NCBI RefSeq assembly: GCF_000379725.1
Contig: NZ_KB903629.1
Location: 1-64,000 of the forward strand
Source of the DNA: Cytophaga aurantiaca DSM 3654
GTDB taxonomy: Bacteria > Bacteroidota > Bacteroidia > Cytophagales > Cytophagaceae
Length of the DNA: 64,000 nucleotides
Reading direction: 5' to 3'
A program made the position numbers and the translations under genes. Positions 1 through 7,743 of this stretch are shown piece after piece (position 1 is the first letter of the stretch; the number at the start of each line of letters is the position of its first letter). The notes beneath the pieces are model-generated. The model did no database searches, was not told the origin of the DNA, and saw only the letters and a program-made list of their open reading frames with translations.

Positions 1-1064
1 CAACTTCCGTTTCTTCTGCAGGTACTTACACAGTCGTTGCTACAGGAACTAACCTTTGTGCTTCTTTACCTGCATCGGTTGCCGTTTCTTCTTTAGCACT
101 GCCAACTGTTACTGTTAGCGCATCTGGCCCGACCAGTTTCTGTTCAACTCAGGATGTAACATTGTCTGCGTCCGCATCTGTCGGTTCAAATGTATTATGG
201 AACACTGGTGATGCAAGTTCTCAGATCACTGTTCACGCTGCGGGTAATTATTCTGTTACAGCAACCGACGCAAATGGATGTGAAGCAACTTCTGCCAATA
301 CTACTGTAACAATCTTTGCAGATCCTCAGGTTAGTGAAACAATAAACAACATTACTTGTTTCGGCTTAGCAAATGGTACAATTACATTAGCACCTGTTTC
401 TTCCAGTGCTTCCTATCAATACAACTGGAGTAATGGCTCATCCGGAGCTTCGATCAACAGTTTGAATGCTGGTCAATATACTGTTGAAGTTACAGACAAT
501 ACAACCAGCTGTACAGCAGATTTTCAATATTCCATTACTGAACCTACAGCATTAACCTTATCAGGAATTGCAAGTAATGAAACCTGTTCCGGAAATGATG
601 GATCCATTGCATTAACCGTTACCGGCGGAACATCTCCATACAGCTGCACCATGCCGTCTGCCAACAATAGCGTTACACATATACTAAACTTGACAGCTTC
701 AACATATAATGTTATTGTTTTAGATGCTCACTTATGCCAGGTAACACAATCGTTCCAGGTTGTAAAATCAAATTGCACAATCGCATTAAACATCCACAAC
801 ATAGTTACACCAAACAATGATGGTTTGAACGATGTTATGGTCATTGAAGGTATTGAAAACTATCCTGCTTGTTCTCTTGAGATTTTTGACAAATGGGGCG
901 ATGTTGTATACGATGCTGATCACTACAACAACAACTGGAACGGAAGAAACAAAAACGATTCCGGTCCATTACCTGCAGGTACTTACTATTATCTTTTAAA
1001 ATTGAATTCAAGTGAAGTACCTAATGGAACAGGTGAATACACAGGATTCGTTATGATACAATAA
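1..1064 (+). CDS. T9SS-exported adhesin-like protein, C-terminal part (5' end outside window)
   Basis: The reading frame is open from base 3 and runs in from upstream, so only the last ~353 residues are seen; no true start lies in the window. The visible part is a string of Ig-like/SprB-type repeats, each opening with a 'CFG.ANGTI' or 'CSGNDGSI' type motif and closing with 'AGQYTVEVTD'. The last ~85 residues are a gliding-motility-associated C-terminal domain (TIGR04131/CHU_C, type-B sorting signal): 'VTPNNDGLNDV', 'LEIFDKWGDVVY', 'WNGRN', 'LPAGTYYYLLKL'. Such proteins are exported by the type IX secretion system and act outside the cell, often as adhesins. The PorP/SprF and PorE-like genes that follow fit this, since type-B cargo is commonly encoded beside a PorP/SprF partner. 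The exact ligand cannot be told from this fragment. Confidence 0.9.
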   Translation, partial: TSVSSAGTYTVVATGTNLCASLPASVAVSSLALPTVTVSASGPTSFCSTQDVTLSASASVGSNVLWNTGDASSQITVHAAGNYSVTATDANGCEATSANTTVTIFADPQVSETINNITCFGLANGTITLAPVSSSASYQYNWSNGSSGASINSLNAGQYTVEVTDNTTSCTADFQYSITEPTALTLSGIASNETCSGNDGSIALTVTGGTSPYSCTMPSANNSVTHILNLTASTYNVIVLDAHLCQVTQSFQVVKSNCTIALNIHNIVTPNNDGLNDVMVIEGIENYPACSLEIFDKWGDVVYDADHYNNNWNGRNKNDSGPLPAGTYYYLLKLNSSEVPNGTGEYTGFVMIQ

Positions 1065-1079
1065 GTTTACAAATCACTT

Positions 1080-1118
1080 TTTTCATGGACAGCTTATTTT
1101 TTAGCTGTCCATGAAAAT
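1080..1118 (+). terminator. Rho-independent terminator after the adhesin gene
   Basis: A perfect 14-bp inverted repeat (arms 1081-1094 and 1103-1116, core ATGGACAGCT/AGCTGTCCAT) closes an 8-nt T-rich loop. It lies 16 bp after the stop codon. The A- and T-rich flanks make it usable in both directions. It separates the cargo gene from the PorP/PorE pair. Confidence 0.8.
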
Positions 1119-1172
1119 CTTTAAACGTTCAACCAGCTTTTTTACACTAATACAATTTTACCATCTAAGCAT

Positions 1173-2141
1173 ATGAAAAATTTTGTACTCCTGCTATTTA
1201 CATTCACTTTAATAGGAATCTGTAAAGGGCAAAATTATCCGCACTATACCATGTTTATGTTCAACAAGCTTTTATACAATCCGGCTTATGCAGGAAACAA
1301 AGGGCTTACAACGATCAATGTTTATGGGAGGAGACAATGGACTGGTATTGACGGTGCACCTACCGGCGGCTCTGTTACTATCGATGGTCCGATTGGCAGT
1401 TACATGAAAGCATTCAGACCGGTTGCTGCAGGATTTTCTGTAAATAGTGAAAAAGCCGGCATTGTTACCAATACAAATCTTATGGCTTATTGTTCGTACA
1501 GAATCAAACTCAATACACATACCACCTTGTCTTTCGGATTACAGGCAGGAACTACTCTTTACAGTGCGGATTACAGCAAACTGAATCCGATGGATCAAAA
1601 CGATCCAACTATTAATTATTCCAGAGACGTATCAAATGTACCCCTTCCAAACTTTGGTACCGGTGTATATTTAAGCGGTAAAAATTATTATGCAGGCCTG
1701 GGTATTCCATTCTTAGTACAAAATAGATATGATAAGAACAGTTTCAATTCAAACAGTGATATCTATGGAAAACAAGTACGAACCTATTTCTTAAGCGGTG
1801 GATATATTTTTACAATCAGTCCGGTTGTTAAACTTGAACCACAGGTATTGATGCGTTACGCCGTAAATGATATGTATAAACTTCCATTTAATGCCGACTT
1901 AAACCTTTCCTGCTTTTTCTATGAACGTTTTATGATCGGTGCAACATACAGAACAGATAAATCCATAGAAGGTGTTTTGTTCATGCAGATCACAAACAAT
2001 GTATGCATCGGTTATGCGTATGATTATGCACTATCCGATCTGCGAACATATAATAACGGTACGCATGAATTCACAGTTGGATTTGATTTCATAAAAGACA
2101 AGAACAAATACATGAATCCACGTTTTATAAAATTATTTTAA
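1173..2141 (+). CDS. PorP/SprF family type IX secretion outer-membrane protein
   Basis: 322 residues with a signal peptide (MKNFVLLLFTFTLIGICKG, cut before QNYPHY) and the family signature just after it: 'MFMFNKLLYNPAYAGN', then 'NVYGRRQWTGIDGAPTGGS'. The rest is alternating amphipathic beta-strands and a terminal 'HEFTVGFDF' strand, as in a 14-stranded-type barrel (TIGR03519). PorP/SprF proteins sit in the outer membrane and anchor type-B cargo at the surface or link it to the PorE/OmpA lattice. Position between a type-B cargo gene and a PorE-like gene supports a dedicated partner role. ATG start follows 31 bp of AT-rich DNA; no Shine-Dalgarno is evident, as usual in Bacteroidota. Confidence 0.92.
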   Translation: MKNFVLLLFTFTLIGICKGQNYPHYTMFMFNKLLYNPAYAGNKGLTTINVYGRRQWTGIDGAPTGGSVTIDGPIGSYMKAFRPVAAGFSVNSEKAGIVTNTNLMAYCSYRIKLNTHTTLSFGLQAGTTLYSADYSKLNPMDQNDPTINYSRDVSNVPLPNFGTGVYLSGKNYYAGLGIPFLVQNRYDKNSFNSNSDIYGKQVRTYFLSGGYIFTISPVVKLEPQVLMRYAVNDMYKLPFNADLNLSCFFYERFMIGATYRTDKSIEGVLFMQITNNVCIGYAYDYALSDLRTYNNGTHEFTVGFDFIKDKNKYMNPRFIKLF

Positions 2142-2161
2142 ATCTTTTAACTATTTGATTT

Positions 2162-4363
2162 ATGAGAGCGCAGTTGTTTTTTATTATCGCCCTATTTTTT
2201 ATTGCCGTGAAATCGTTAGCACAATCAAATCATGATAAAGATCTAATGATTGCAGATTACATGTATACACACCTGGCATTTGCAGAAGCAATTAAACATT
2301 ATGAAAAAGTTGTAGAACATAACGATGACCCAATGATCCTGGTAAAGCTGGGAGACTGTTATCGAATGATCGATAAATTCGATCAGGCTGTATCCTGCTA
2401 TTCCATTGCTATCAAAAACGAAAATTTTCCTTCCTATGCCTATCAGAATTATGCCGATGCATTAATGACCTTAGGAAAATATAAAGAAGCCAAAGAATTA
2501 TTTTTGAAATATCAGGCAGTGAATCCTGGAAACAGATCTGTATCGAACAAGATCAATAGCTGCGATTATGCAGACTCGTTATTGAAGCTTCCGCCTTCAG
2601 GTGTTTTATATTTTCAAGCATTCAATACGGATGGATATGAATTCGGACCTACATTCCGGAATACAGATCTGGTATTTACAACAGACTCTGTATACAACAC
2701 TGAAAATAACAAAGAAGATAAATGGACAGGCGATTCGTTTTATCAGATCCGGTTTACAGAAACGAACAGCGAAGGAAAATCGAGTTCTGAAGTTAAAAAT
2801 TTGGGAAAAAAAGTAAATGGAAAATACCACGATGGACCATGTACCTTCTGTCACGACGGAGACACGATGTTCTTTACACGAACAAATTATGGAATCAGCA
2901 TGATCAACAACGGACCGAAATCCGATCCGAACAAATTGGTACACTTGCAGATTATGATCGCTTCCAAACAAAATCCGGAAACAAAAGAGTATGAGAAAAT
3001 AAAATCTTTTGTACACAACAAAAGCACGTATTCTACTATACACCCTACACTGAGTCCGAATGGCAAGATTCTTATTTTTGCTTCCGACATGAAAGGTGGT
3101 GAAGGTGGTATAGATCTATATATGACAACCCTTGATACCCGTAACAAATGGAGCAAACCTGTTAATCTTGGCAAAACAATCAATACTGAAGGCGATGAAG
3201 TATTCCCTTCATTTTACAACGATTCAGTTTTATATTTTTCATCCAACGGCTGGCTGGGATTAGGCGGACTTGATATATACCGTGCCGTATGGAGTGACCA
3301 AAAAGGAATGTTTATATCAACAATGCATATGGGAGTTCCTGTAAACTCTTCGTATGACGATATGTCTTTTGTTCAGCACCGAACTTCAGAAATGGCTTAC
3401 CTTGCATCAAACAGGCCGGCAGCCAAAGCAAATGATAATATATACAGTTACATAGCGCAAAATATTTTTCTTGATCTTACCATCATTGACGGGGTAACTA
3501 AAAAACCATTACAGGATTGTTACATTGAATTTGTAAGTACACCCGACAATCGTACGTTCAGTTCAAATGAAAAAGGCAAGATGTTTACGCCGCTGTATTT
3601 GCAGACAGATTATAATGTGCGGATCAATAAAGCAGGATACAAACCTGTAGAAGTTCCGCTATCTACGTTAACTGTCATTGGCAGCGACACCATTGAAAAA
3701 CTCGTTAACATGGAATCTAATTTCCAGATCAGTTATACCGCCATTGTATTGGATGAAAAAACAAAACAGCCGATCGAAAATCCCTCTGTAGTATGGATGG
3801 AAAAAGAAGGCATTAAAACTGACACCGTAAAACTTGCTACAGGCGAATTGCTTCATGTTGAATTAAAACCAAACAACATTTATCACACCTATGCTGTTAA
3901 AACAAATTACTACAGCAAAGAGAAATATATTTCTACCAAAGGTATAGAAACCGCAATCGGCACAGTACGGATCGTTGATACACTCTACGCAAAAAAACTG
4001 GAAGTAGGTGAAGTATATAAAATTGAAAACATCTATTATGATTACAACAAAGCTACGATTCGAAATGATGCGAAGCCATCTCTGGATCAGCTGATCACTT
4101 TATTGAATCAATATCCGAATATGAAAATTCAATTAAACTCTCATACAGATTGCAGAGGTTCGGACTTGTATAATATGAAACTTTCGCAAAATCGTGCACG
4201 CGCTGTTGTGAATTATTTAGTAGAAAGAGGCATTTCTATTGACCGCTTAAAGTTCAGAGGGTTTGGCGAAACCATGCCGGTAAATAATTGTGATTGTTTA
4301 AAATGTACAGAACAACAATACCAGGAGAACAGACGCACAGAATTCCAGATTATTCAATTATAG
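2162..4363 (+). CDS. PorE-like OmpA-family protein (TPR, beta-propeller, CRD, OmpA)
   Basis: 733 residues, signal peptide MRAQLFFIIALFFIAVKSLAQ. Domain order: TPR repeats (~25-140), a PD40/WD40-like propeller (~145-430; motifs 'HPTLSPNGKILIFASD', 'VFPSFYNDSVLYFSSNG'), a carboxypeptidase-regulatory-like beta-sandwich (~435-510), a second sandwich, and a C-terminal OmpA peptidoglycan-binding domain (~615-733) with the diaminopimelate-contact pattern 'TDCRGSDLYNMKLSQNRA'. This is the architecture of PorE (P. gingivalis PG1058), which ties the T9SS outer-membrane complex to peptidoglycan. Starts 20 bp after the PorP/SprF stop, so the two are probably one transcript. Near the C-terminus 'NCDCLKC' is a small cysteine cluster not needed for the OmpA fold. 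Confidence 0.9.
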   Translation: MRAQLFFIIALFFIAVKSLAQSNHDKDLMIADYMYTHLAFAEAIKHYEKVVEHNDDPMILVKLGDCYRMIDKFDQAVSCYSIAIKNENFPSYAYQNYADALMTLGKYKEAKELFLKYQAVNPGNRSVSNKINSCDYADSLLKLPPSGVLYFQAFNTDGYEFGPTFRNTDLVFTTDSVYNTENNKEDKWTGDSFYQIRFTETNSEGKSSSEVKNLGKKVNGKYHDGPCTFCHDGDTMFFTRTNYGISMINNGPKSDPNKLVHLQIMIASKQNPETKEYEKIKSFVHNKSTYSTIHPTLSPNGKILIFASDMKGGEGGIDLYMTTLDTRNKWSKPVNLGKTINTEGDEVFPSFYNDSVLYFSSNGWLGLGGLDIYRAVWSDQKGMFISTMHMGVPVNSSYDDMSFVQHRTSEMAYLASNRPAAKANDNIYSYIAQNIFLDLTIIDGVTKKPLQDCYIEFVSTPDNRTFSSNEKGKMFTPLYLQTDYNVRINKAGYKPVEVPLSTLTVIGSDTIEKLVNMESNFQISYTAIVLDEKTKQPIENPSVVWMEKEGIKTDTVKLATGELLHVELKPNNIYHTYAVKTNYYSKEKYISTKGIETAIGTVRIVDTLYAKKLEVGEVYKIENIYYDYNKATIRNDAKPSLDQLITLLNQYPNMKIQLNSHTDCRGSDLYNMKLSQNRARAVVNYLVERGISIDRLKFRGFGETMPVNNCDCLKCTEQQYQENRRTEFQIIQL

Positions 4364-4394
4364 ATAACAATTTTACATTTCAACTAGCTATCTC

Positions 4395-4431
4395 AACGTG
4401 CAGCCTGAATATCAGGCTGCACGTTTTTTTT
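4395..4431 (+). terminator. Strong rho-independent terminator after the PorE-like gene
   Basis: Perfect 13-bp stem (4396-4408 with 4412-4424; ACGTGCAGCCTGA / TCAGGCTGCACGT), 3-nt loop, then eight T residues. It ends the PorP-PorE operon about 32 bp past the stop codon. Confidence 0.92.
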
Positions 4432-4540
4432 GTAGCTCATTCAGATTTATTAAATAATGGAATTTTAAGTATATTGTTCGTTAAATGGATTGAACGTTCA
4501 TTCAATCAAAATCTGCTCCTATTCATATCCCCTGCTTATT

Positions 4541-5635
4541 ATGATAGAATTTATAAGTCAGCATAGTACCGAGATCATTTTTCTGTTTGTTATAGCAGCA
4601 ATTGTGTTTGTGTTACAGCTCGTGACAAATTTGCTGTATTCTTTTTTTGAAAAAAAACAGATCGAAAAATTTCCGAACGAAGAACCTGTTACTTTACATC
4701 TTGTAAAAATAATTCTCAAGACGCTTTGGTATATTTTAGGAATGAGTGCAGCCAGCTTCGTTTTTATAAGCAAAGATCTATATGCTCAGGCTGCAAAAAA
4801 TTTCTGGGTACTTACGTATTTAGGATTTATATTGCTTTTAACCGTAATCGGAGCTTCAGTTGTACAAACATTATTCGCCCGGACCATTCGTCATAAAATT
4901 AAAAATGGAGAAGATCCTACAAGTCATAGATTTCTCAGGTATTTAGCCGTTTTAGGTATTTATTTTTTCGGAATTATTTTAGCTATCCTTGCTTTTCCAT
5001 CTCTGAGAGGCACTGCACATACTGCTTTAGGAGGTGCAGGTGTTATTGCATTGATTGCAGGTGTAGCATCTCAGGAAGCATTGTCAAATATTGTCGGGGG
5101 TATTTTTATTATCATATTCAAACCTTTTAAAATTAACGATATTATTGAAATTTCAGGTGCTATGATCGGCACTGTTACAGACATTACATTACGTCATACC
5201 ACCATCCGGAATTCTGAAAACAAAATGATCGTTGTACCCAATGCGATTATTAATAAAGAAAAGATAATCAATTATGATCTTGGCAATAGCAAATGCTGCC
5301 AGATGATCGAAATTGGAATTTCATATACCAGCAACATCGATCTAGCCAAAGAGATCATGCGTTTGGAATGTGAAGCTCATCCCAATCTGATTGAATACAG
5401 AACACTGTTGGAAATTAAGAATGAAGTTCCGAAAGTTATTGTACGGGTAATTGAATTAGCAGAATCTGCAGTTATACTAAGAGCCTGGGCCTGGTCTAAA
5501 GATTATACTTCAGGTTTTATAATGAAGTGTGATCTATATGAAAGCATCAAGAAACGTTTCGATAAAGAAAATATAGAAATCCCATTTCCTTCCAGAATGG
5601 TTGTTGTGAAAAATCCAGATTCACCTTTGACATAA
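4541..5635 (+). CDS. MscS-family small-conductance mechanosensitive channel
   Basis: 364 residues from the ATG at 4541 (MIEFISQHSTE); a TTG 17 codons upstream is also in frame but adds nothing channel-like. Four to five hydrophobic segments (~10-30, 62-82, 95-118, 150-170, 180-205) precede the MscS core: pore helix 'GAGVIALIAGVASQEALSNIVGG' region, then 'FKPFKINDIIEI', 'GTVTDITLRHTTIRN', 'VVPNAIINKEKIIN', the cytoplasmic beta-domain and the C-terminal alpha/beta vestibule. These inner-membrane channels release solutes on hypo-osmotic shock. Slightly longer than E. coli MscS (286 aa), with extra N-terminal membrane helices, as in many Bacteroidota homologues. Monocistronic. Confidence 0.93.
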   Translation: MIEFISQHSTEIIFLFVIAAIVFVLQLVTNLLYSFFEKKQIEKFPNEEPVTLHLVKIILKTLWYILGMSAASFVFISKDLYAQAAKNFWVLTYLGFILLLTVIGASVVQTLFARTIRHKIKNGEDPTSHRFLRYLAVLGIYFFGIILAILAFPSLRGTAHTALGGAGVIALIAGVASQEALSNIVGGIFIIIFKPFKINDIIEISGAMIGTVTDITLRHTTIRNSENKMIVVPNAIINKEKIINYDLGNSKCCQMIEIGISYTSNIDLAKEIMRLECEAHPNLIEYRTLLEIKNEVPKVIVRVIELAESAVILRAWAWSKDYTSGFIMKCDLYESIKKRFDKENIEIPFPSRMVVVKNPDSPLT

Positions 5636-5692
5636 TTATCCGTCACATACATGTGATGGCAATGAAGCGCAGAAGTACATTAATATTAAAAA
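5636..5692. repeat. Degenerate copy of the palindromic element found intact near 41.0 kb
   Basis: The stretch CCGTCACATACATGTGATGG followed by CAATGAAGCGCAGAAGTACATTAATATT lines up with bases 41030-41078 (CCGTCACATGAATGTGACGG, CAATCAAAGCCGAGCAGTGCGAATATT). It is a half-copy that has lost the right arm of the palindrome. It begins directly after the MscS stop codon and contains its own 8-bp inverted repeat. Confidence 0.5.
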
Positions 5693-5749
5693 GTCCTTAT
5701 TATTTATTCTTTAAATCAGGTTATTCTTCGTAACGATAAATTTTACTCC

Positions 5750-6538
5750 ATGTCAAATCCATCTTCCTGCTTTAACCGATTTGACACTGCGATTGATCCA
5801 TCGTCGCTGCCGGACTTATTCAACGACCCTTTCAACTATAAGCCGCACCCGATATGTTTACTGGCAGTAGACAAACTACAATCGTATTTAAAAACACAAA
5901 CCGACTGGAGTCATAATTTTGGTTTATCAGATTCCATAGAAGATGGAACTGTTATTGGAAAAATGTTTGGTGTGTTGCTTGTGAAAAATAAAGAGAAGGA
6001 GATTGGTTATCTTGCTGCATTTTCAGGAAAGTTAGCCGGCGAAAATCATCACGATCATTTTGTTCCTCCTGTTTTTGATCTATTGATAGATGGCGGTTTT
6101 CTAAATGTAGGTATGCAGGAACTTAGCCGTATCAACGCCCTTCTAGAATCTCTTGAAGAAAATACAAGTGAACATGCAGATCAGATCGCTCAGCTTAAAA
6201 CAGATCGCAAAGAACATTCGAATGCCTTGCAGCAGAAAATATTTAATCATTACTTCTTTTTAAATCAGGCAGGCGAAGAAAAAAGTTTAACTGACATATT
6301 TAAAGAAGCAACACGTAAAAATCCACCGAGCGGTGCAGGTGAATGTGCTGCACCCAAACTTTTACAATACGCTTTCCTGCATAACATGCAACCACTTGCT
6401 ATGGCTGAGTTCTGGTGGGGACAATCTCCTAAATCAACGCATTGGAAGCACGGAAATTTCTATCCTTCCTGTCAGGAAAAATGTGCACCTATTTTAGCAC
6501 ATATGTTAAAGGGAATATTAGTTGACAGTGGTCAGTAA
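5750..6538 (+). CDS. Orphan N-terminal domain of long RluA-type pseudouridine synthase
   Basis: 262 residues. The sequence carries the hallmarks of the non-catalytic N-terminal half found in ~550-residue RluA-like synthases of gamma-proteobacteria and Bacteroidota: 'FNYKPHPICLLAVDKLQ', 'GKMFGVLLVKN', 'GYLAAFSGKLAG', 'FVPPVFDLL', a coiled-coil (~115-165), then 'PPSGAGECAAPKLLQYA', 'PLAMAEFWWG' and 'HGNFYPSCQEKCAPILAHML'. In full-length relatives the RluA catalytic domain with its active Asp follows at once. Here the protein stops instead, and its last codons (VDSGQ-stop) lie inside a dispersed 'GACAGTGGTCAGT' repeat, so the gene may have been cut short by repeat insertion or deletion. It may be a remnant or a stand-alone RNA-binding domain. 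The family match is from memory of conserved motifs. Confidence 0.75.
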   Translation: MSNPSSCFNRFDTAIDPSSLPDLFNDPFNYKPHPICLLAVDKLQSYLKTQTDWSHNFGLSDSIEDGTVIGKMFGVLLVKNKEKEIGYLAAFSGKLAGENHHDHFVPPVFDLLIDGGFLNVGMQELSRINALLESLEENTSEHADQIAQLKTDRKEHSNALQQKIFNHYFFLNQAGEEKSLTDIFKEATRKNPPSGAGECAAPKLLQYAFLHNMQPLAMAEFWWGQSPKSTHWKHGNFYPSCQEKCAPILAHMLKGILVDSGQ

Positions 6539-6550
6539 ACAGTGGTCAGG
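6524..6550. repeat. GACAGTGGTCAGT-type short repeat overlapping a stop codon
   Basis: GACAGTGGTCAGTAAACAG followed by TGGTCAGG is two tandem units of a 'CAGTGGTCAGT' motif that recurs at 36030-36060 and 38429-38443, and in weaker form near 39370. The unit supplies the final five sense codons and the TAA of the preceding gene. Confidence 0.6.
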
Positions 6551-6603
6551 AGCACTTCAATATGGACTAAGGATTACATGCCATTTCCACTTATTTCACT
6601 GAA

Positions 6604-7581
6604 TCAATAAAATTCGTATTCATACATTGTTATTTTTTCAGAATGCTCTACTTGTATGGATTGCAGCAACCCTTTTTCATTATATGTCCAACGTTTTCTT
6701 CTAACCAACTTCCCCTTTCTTGAATGACTTACAGACTTAACTAATTTACCATTGTTGCCATAGTAATATTTTGTTATAATATCATGCGGAGAATCGGGGC
6801 TCACACAGCCACCGCCCCTTAATAATGCATGAATCGCATAGCTTGTATTTTCAATTACTCTCCCTTCACTGTCTTTCTTAACTCCTCGGGGTATATATTT
6901 TTCAACAAATACACTATCGAACGAACAATTGAATGTTAATGTATCGTACCATTTTTCCTCATCGTATGTAGCATATCCTTCGCTAAACACAGTCGATACT
7001 GTTCCTGAATCCGAATAATTGAAAACATATTGTTTGGTAGATGTATTATCTTTCCCTTTGAACTTATAATCCGGATCATAGATAAACTTCCTGGTATATG
7101 CCTCTCTGATCAACTTATTATTTTCATCATAGAAAAAATAAACATCAATCTCATAATGACAATAAGGAATAGTGGAATGTAATTCGTATTCCTGAATGTG
7201 AATCAATTTTCCTAAGGAATCGTATTCAAATACATACGTAAATATTTCACTCAATCCGTCATATTCATCCGACTTTGACCTATAATCTTTATAATAATAC
7301 TTAACAGGATTACCTGCTTCATTGAATTCAATTATATAAAAATCACTTTTAGGTATTTCTTTTCCCAATTTCTTATTTTTTATTTCATATTCTTTTGACG
7401 ACACCCTCTTTATCTTGTTACTCACAACTTCTTTTTTTGTATGCTCAATATCAAGATTTGTAAAGTAGATTTTATATGGGTTGGGATTGAAAAGTTGTCC
7501 AAATGAATTACTGAACGGCATCAATGCTAGTGCACCTGTTAGTATAAAAGCATGCAAGGTTATTAGTGATTTTATCTTCAT
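6604..7581 (-). CDS. Secreted protein of unknown function with YD-like beta-hairpin repeats
   Basis: 325 residues with a signal peptide (hydrophobic core LITLHAFILTGALALMPF, likely cleaved after SNSFG). The mature part is a run of short strands with repeated patterns such as 'EFNEAGNPVKYYY', 'EYDSLGKLIHIQEY', 'FFYDENNKLIREAY' and 'YYYGNNGKLVKSV', i.e. RHS/YD-like or MORN-like hairpins of 15-25 residues. No catalytic motif is visible and I do not recognise the family. Probably periplasmic or surface exposed. Stands alone, convergent with the pseudouridine-synthase-like gene. Confidence 0.7.
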   Translation of the reverse strand: MKIKSLITLHAFILTGALALMPFSNSFGQLFNPNPYKIYFTNLDIEHTKKEVVSNKIKRVSSKEYEIKNKKLGKEIPKSDFYIIEFNEAGNPVKYYYKDYRSKSDEYDGLSEIFTYVFEYDSLGKLIHIQEYELHSTIPYCHYEIDVYFFYDENNKLIREAYTRKFIYDPDYKFKGKDNTSTKQYVFNYSDSGTVSTVFSEGYATYDEEKWYDTLTFNCSFDSVFVEKYIPRGVKKDSEGRVIENTSYAIHALLRGGGCVSPDSPHDIITKYYYGNNGKLVKSVSHSRKGKLVRRKRWTYNEKGLLQSIQVEHSEKITMYEYEFY

Positions 7582-7683
7582 GCGTATTAAATTAAAAATT
7601 TAAAATTGGATTGGCGTTTTTAAATATACTCATAAATCTAATATTTTTTATTTCCGACATCTATAATGCTACGCTATTAAAAT

Positions 7684-7719
7684 AAAAAAGGTGCATCAAT
7701 AAATTGCCGCACCTTTTTT
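7684..7719 (-). terminator. Terminator of the sigma/anti-sigma operon
   Basis: Arms AAAAAAGGTGC (7684-7694) and GCACCTTTTTT (7709-7719) close a 14-nt loop. Read on the minus strand it gives a GC core followed by six T, 25 bp beyond the stop of the gene ending at 7744. It also works on the plus strand. Confidence 0.75.
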
Positions 7720-7743
7720 AAACTAAATTTTTATTCCGAAAAA

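Noticed and set aside
2606-3183. Long antisense frames within the PorE-like gene
   Set aside because: Mirror frames of a strongly supported gene; translations are rich in Cys/Phe/Ile with no domain.
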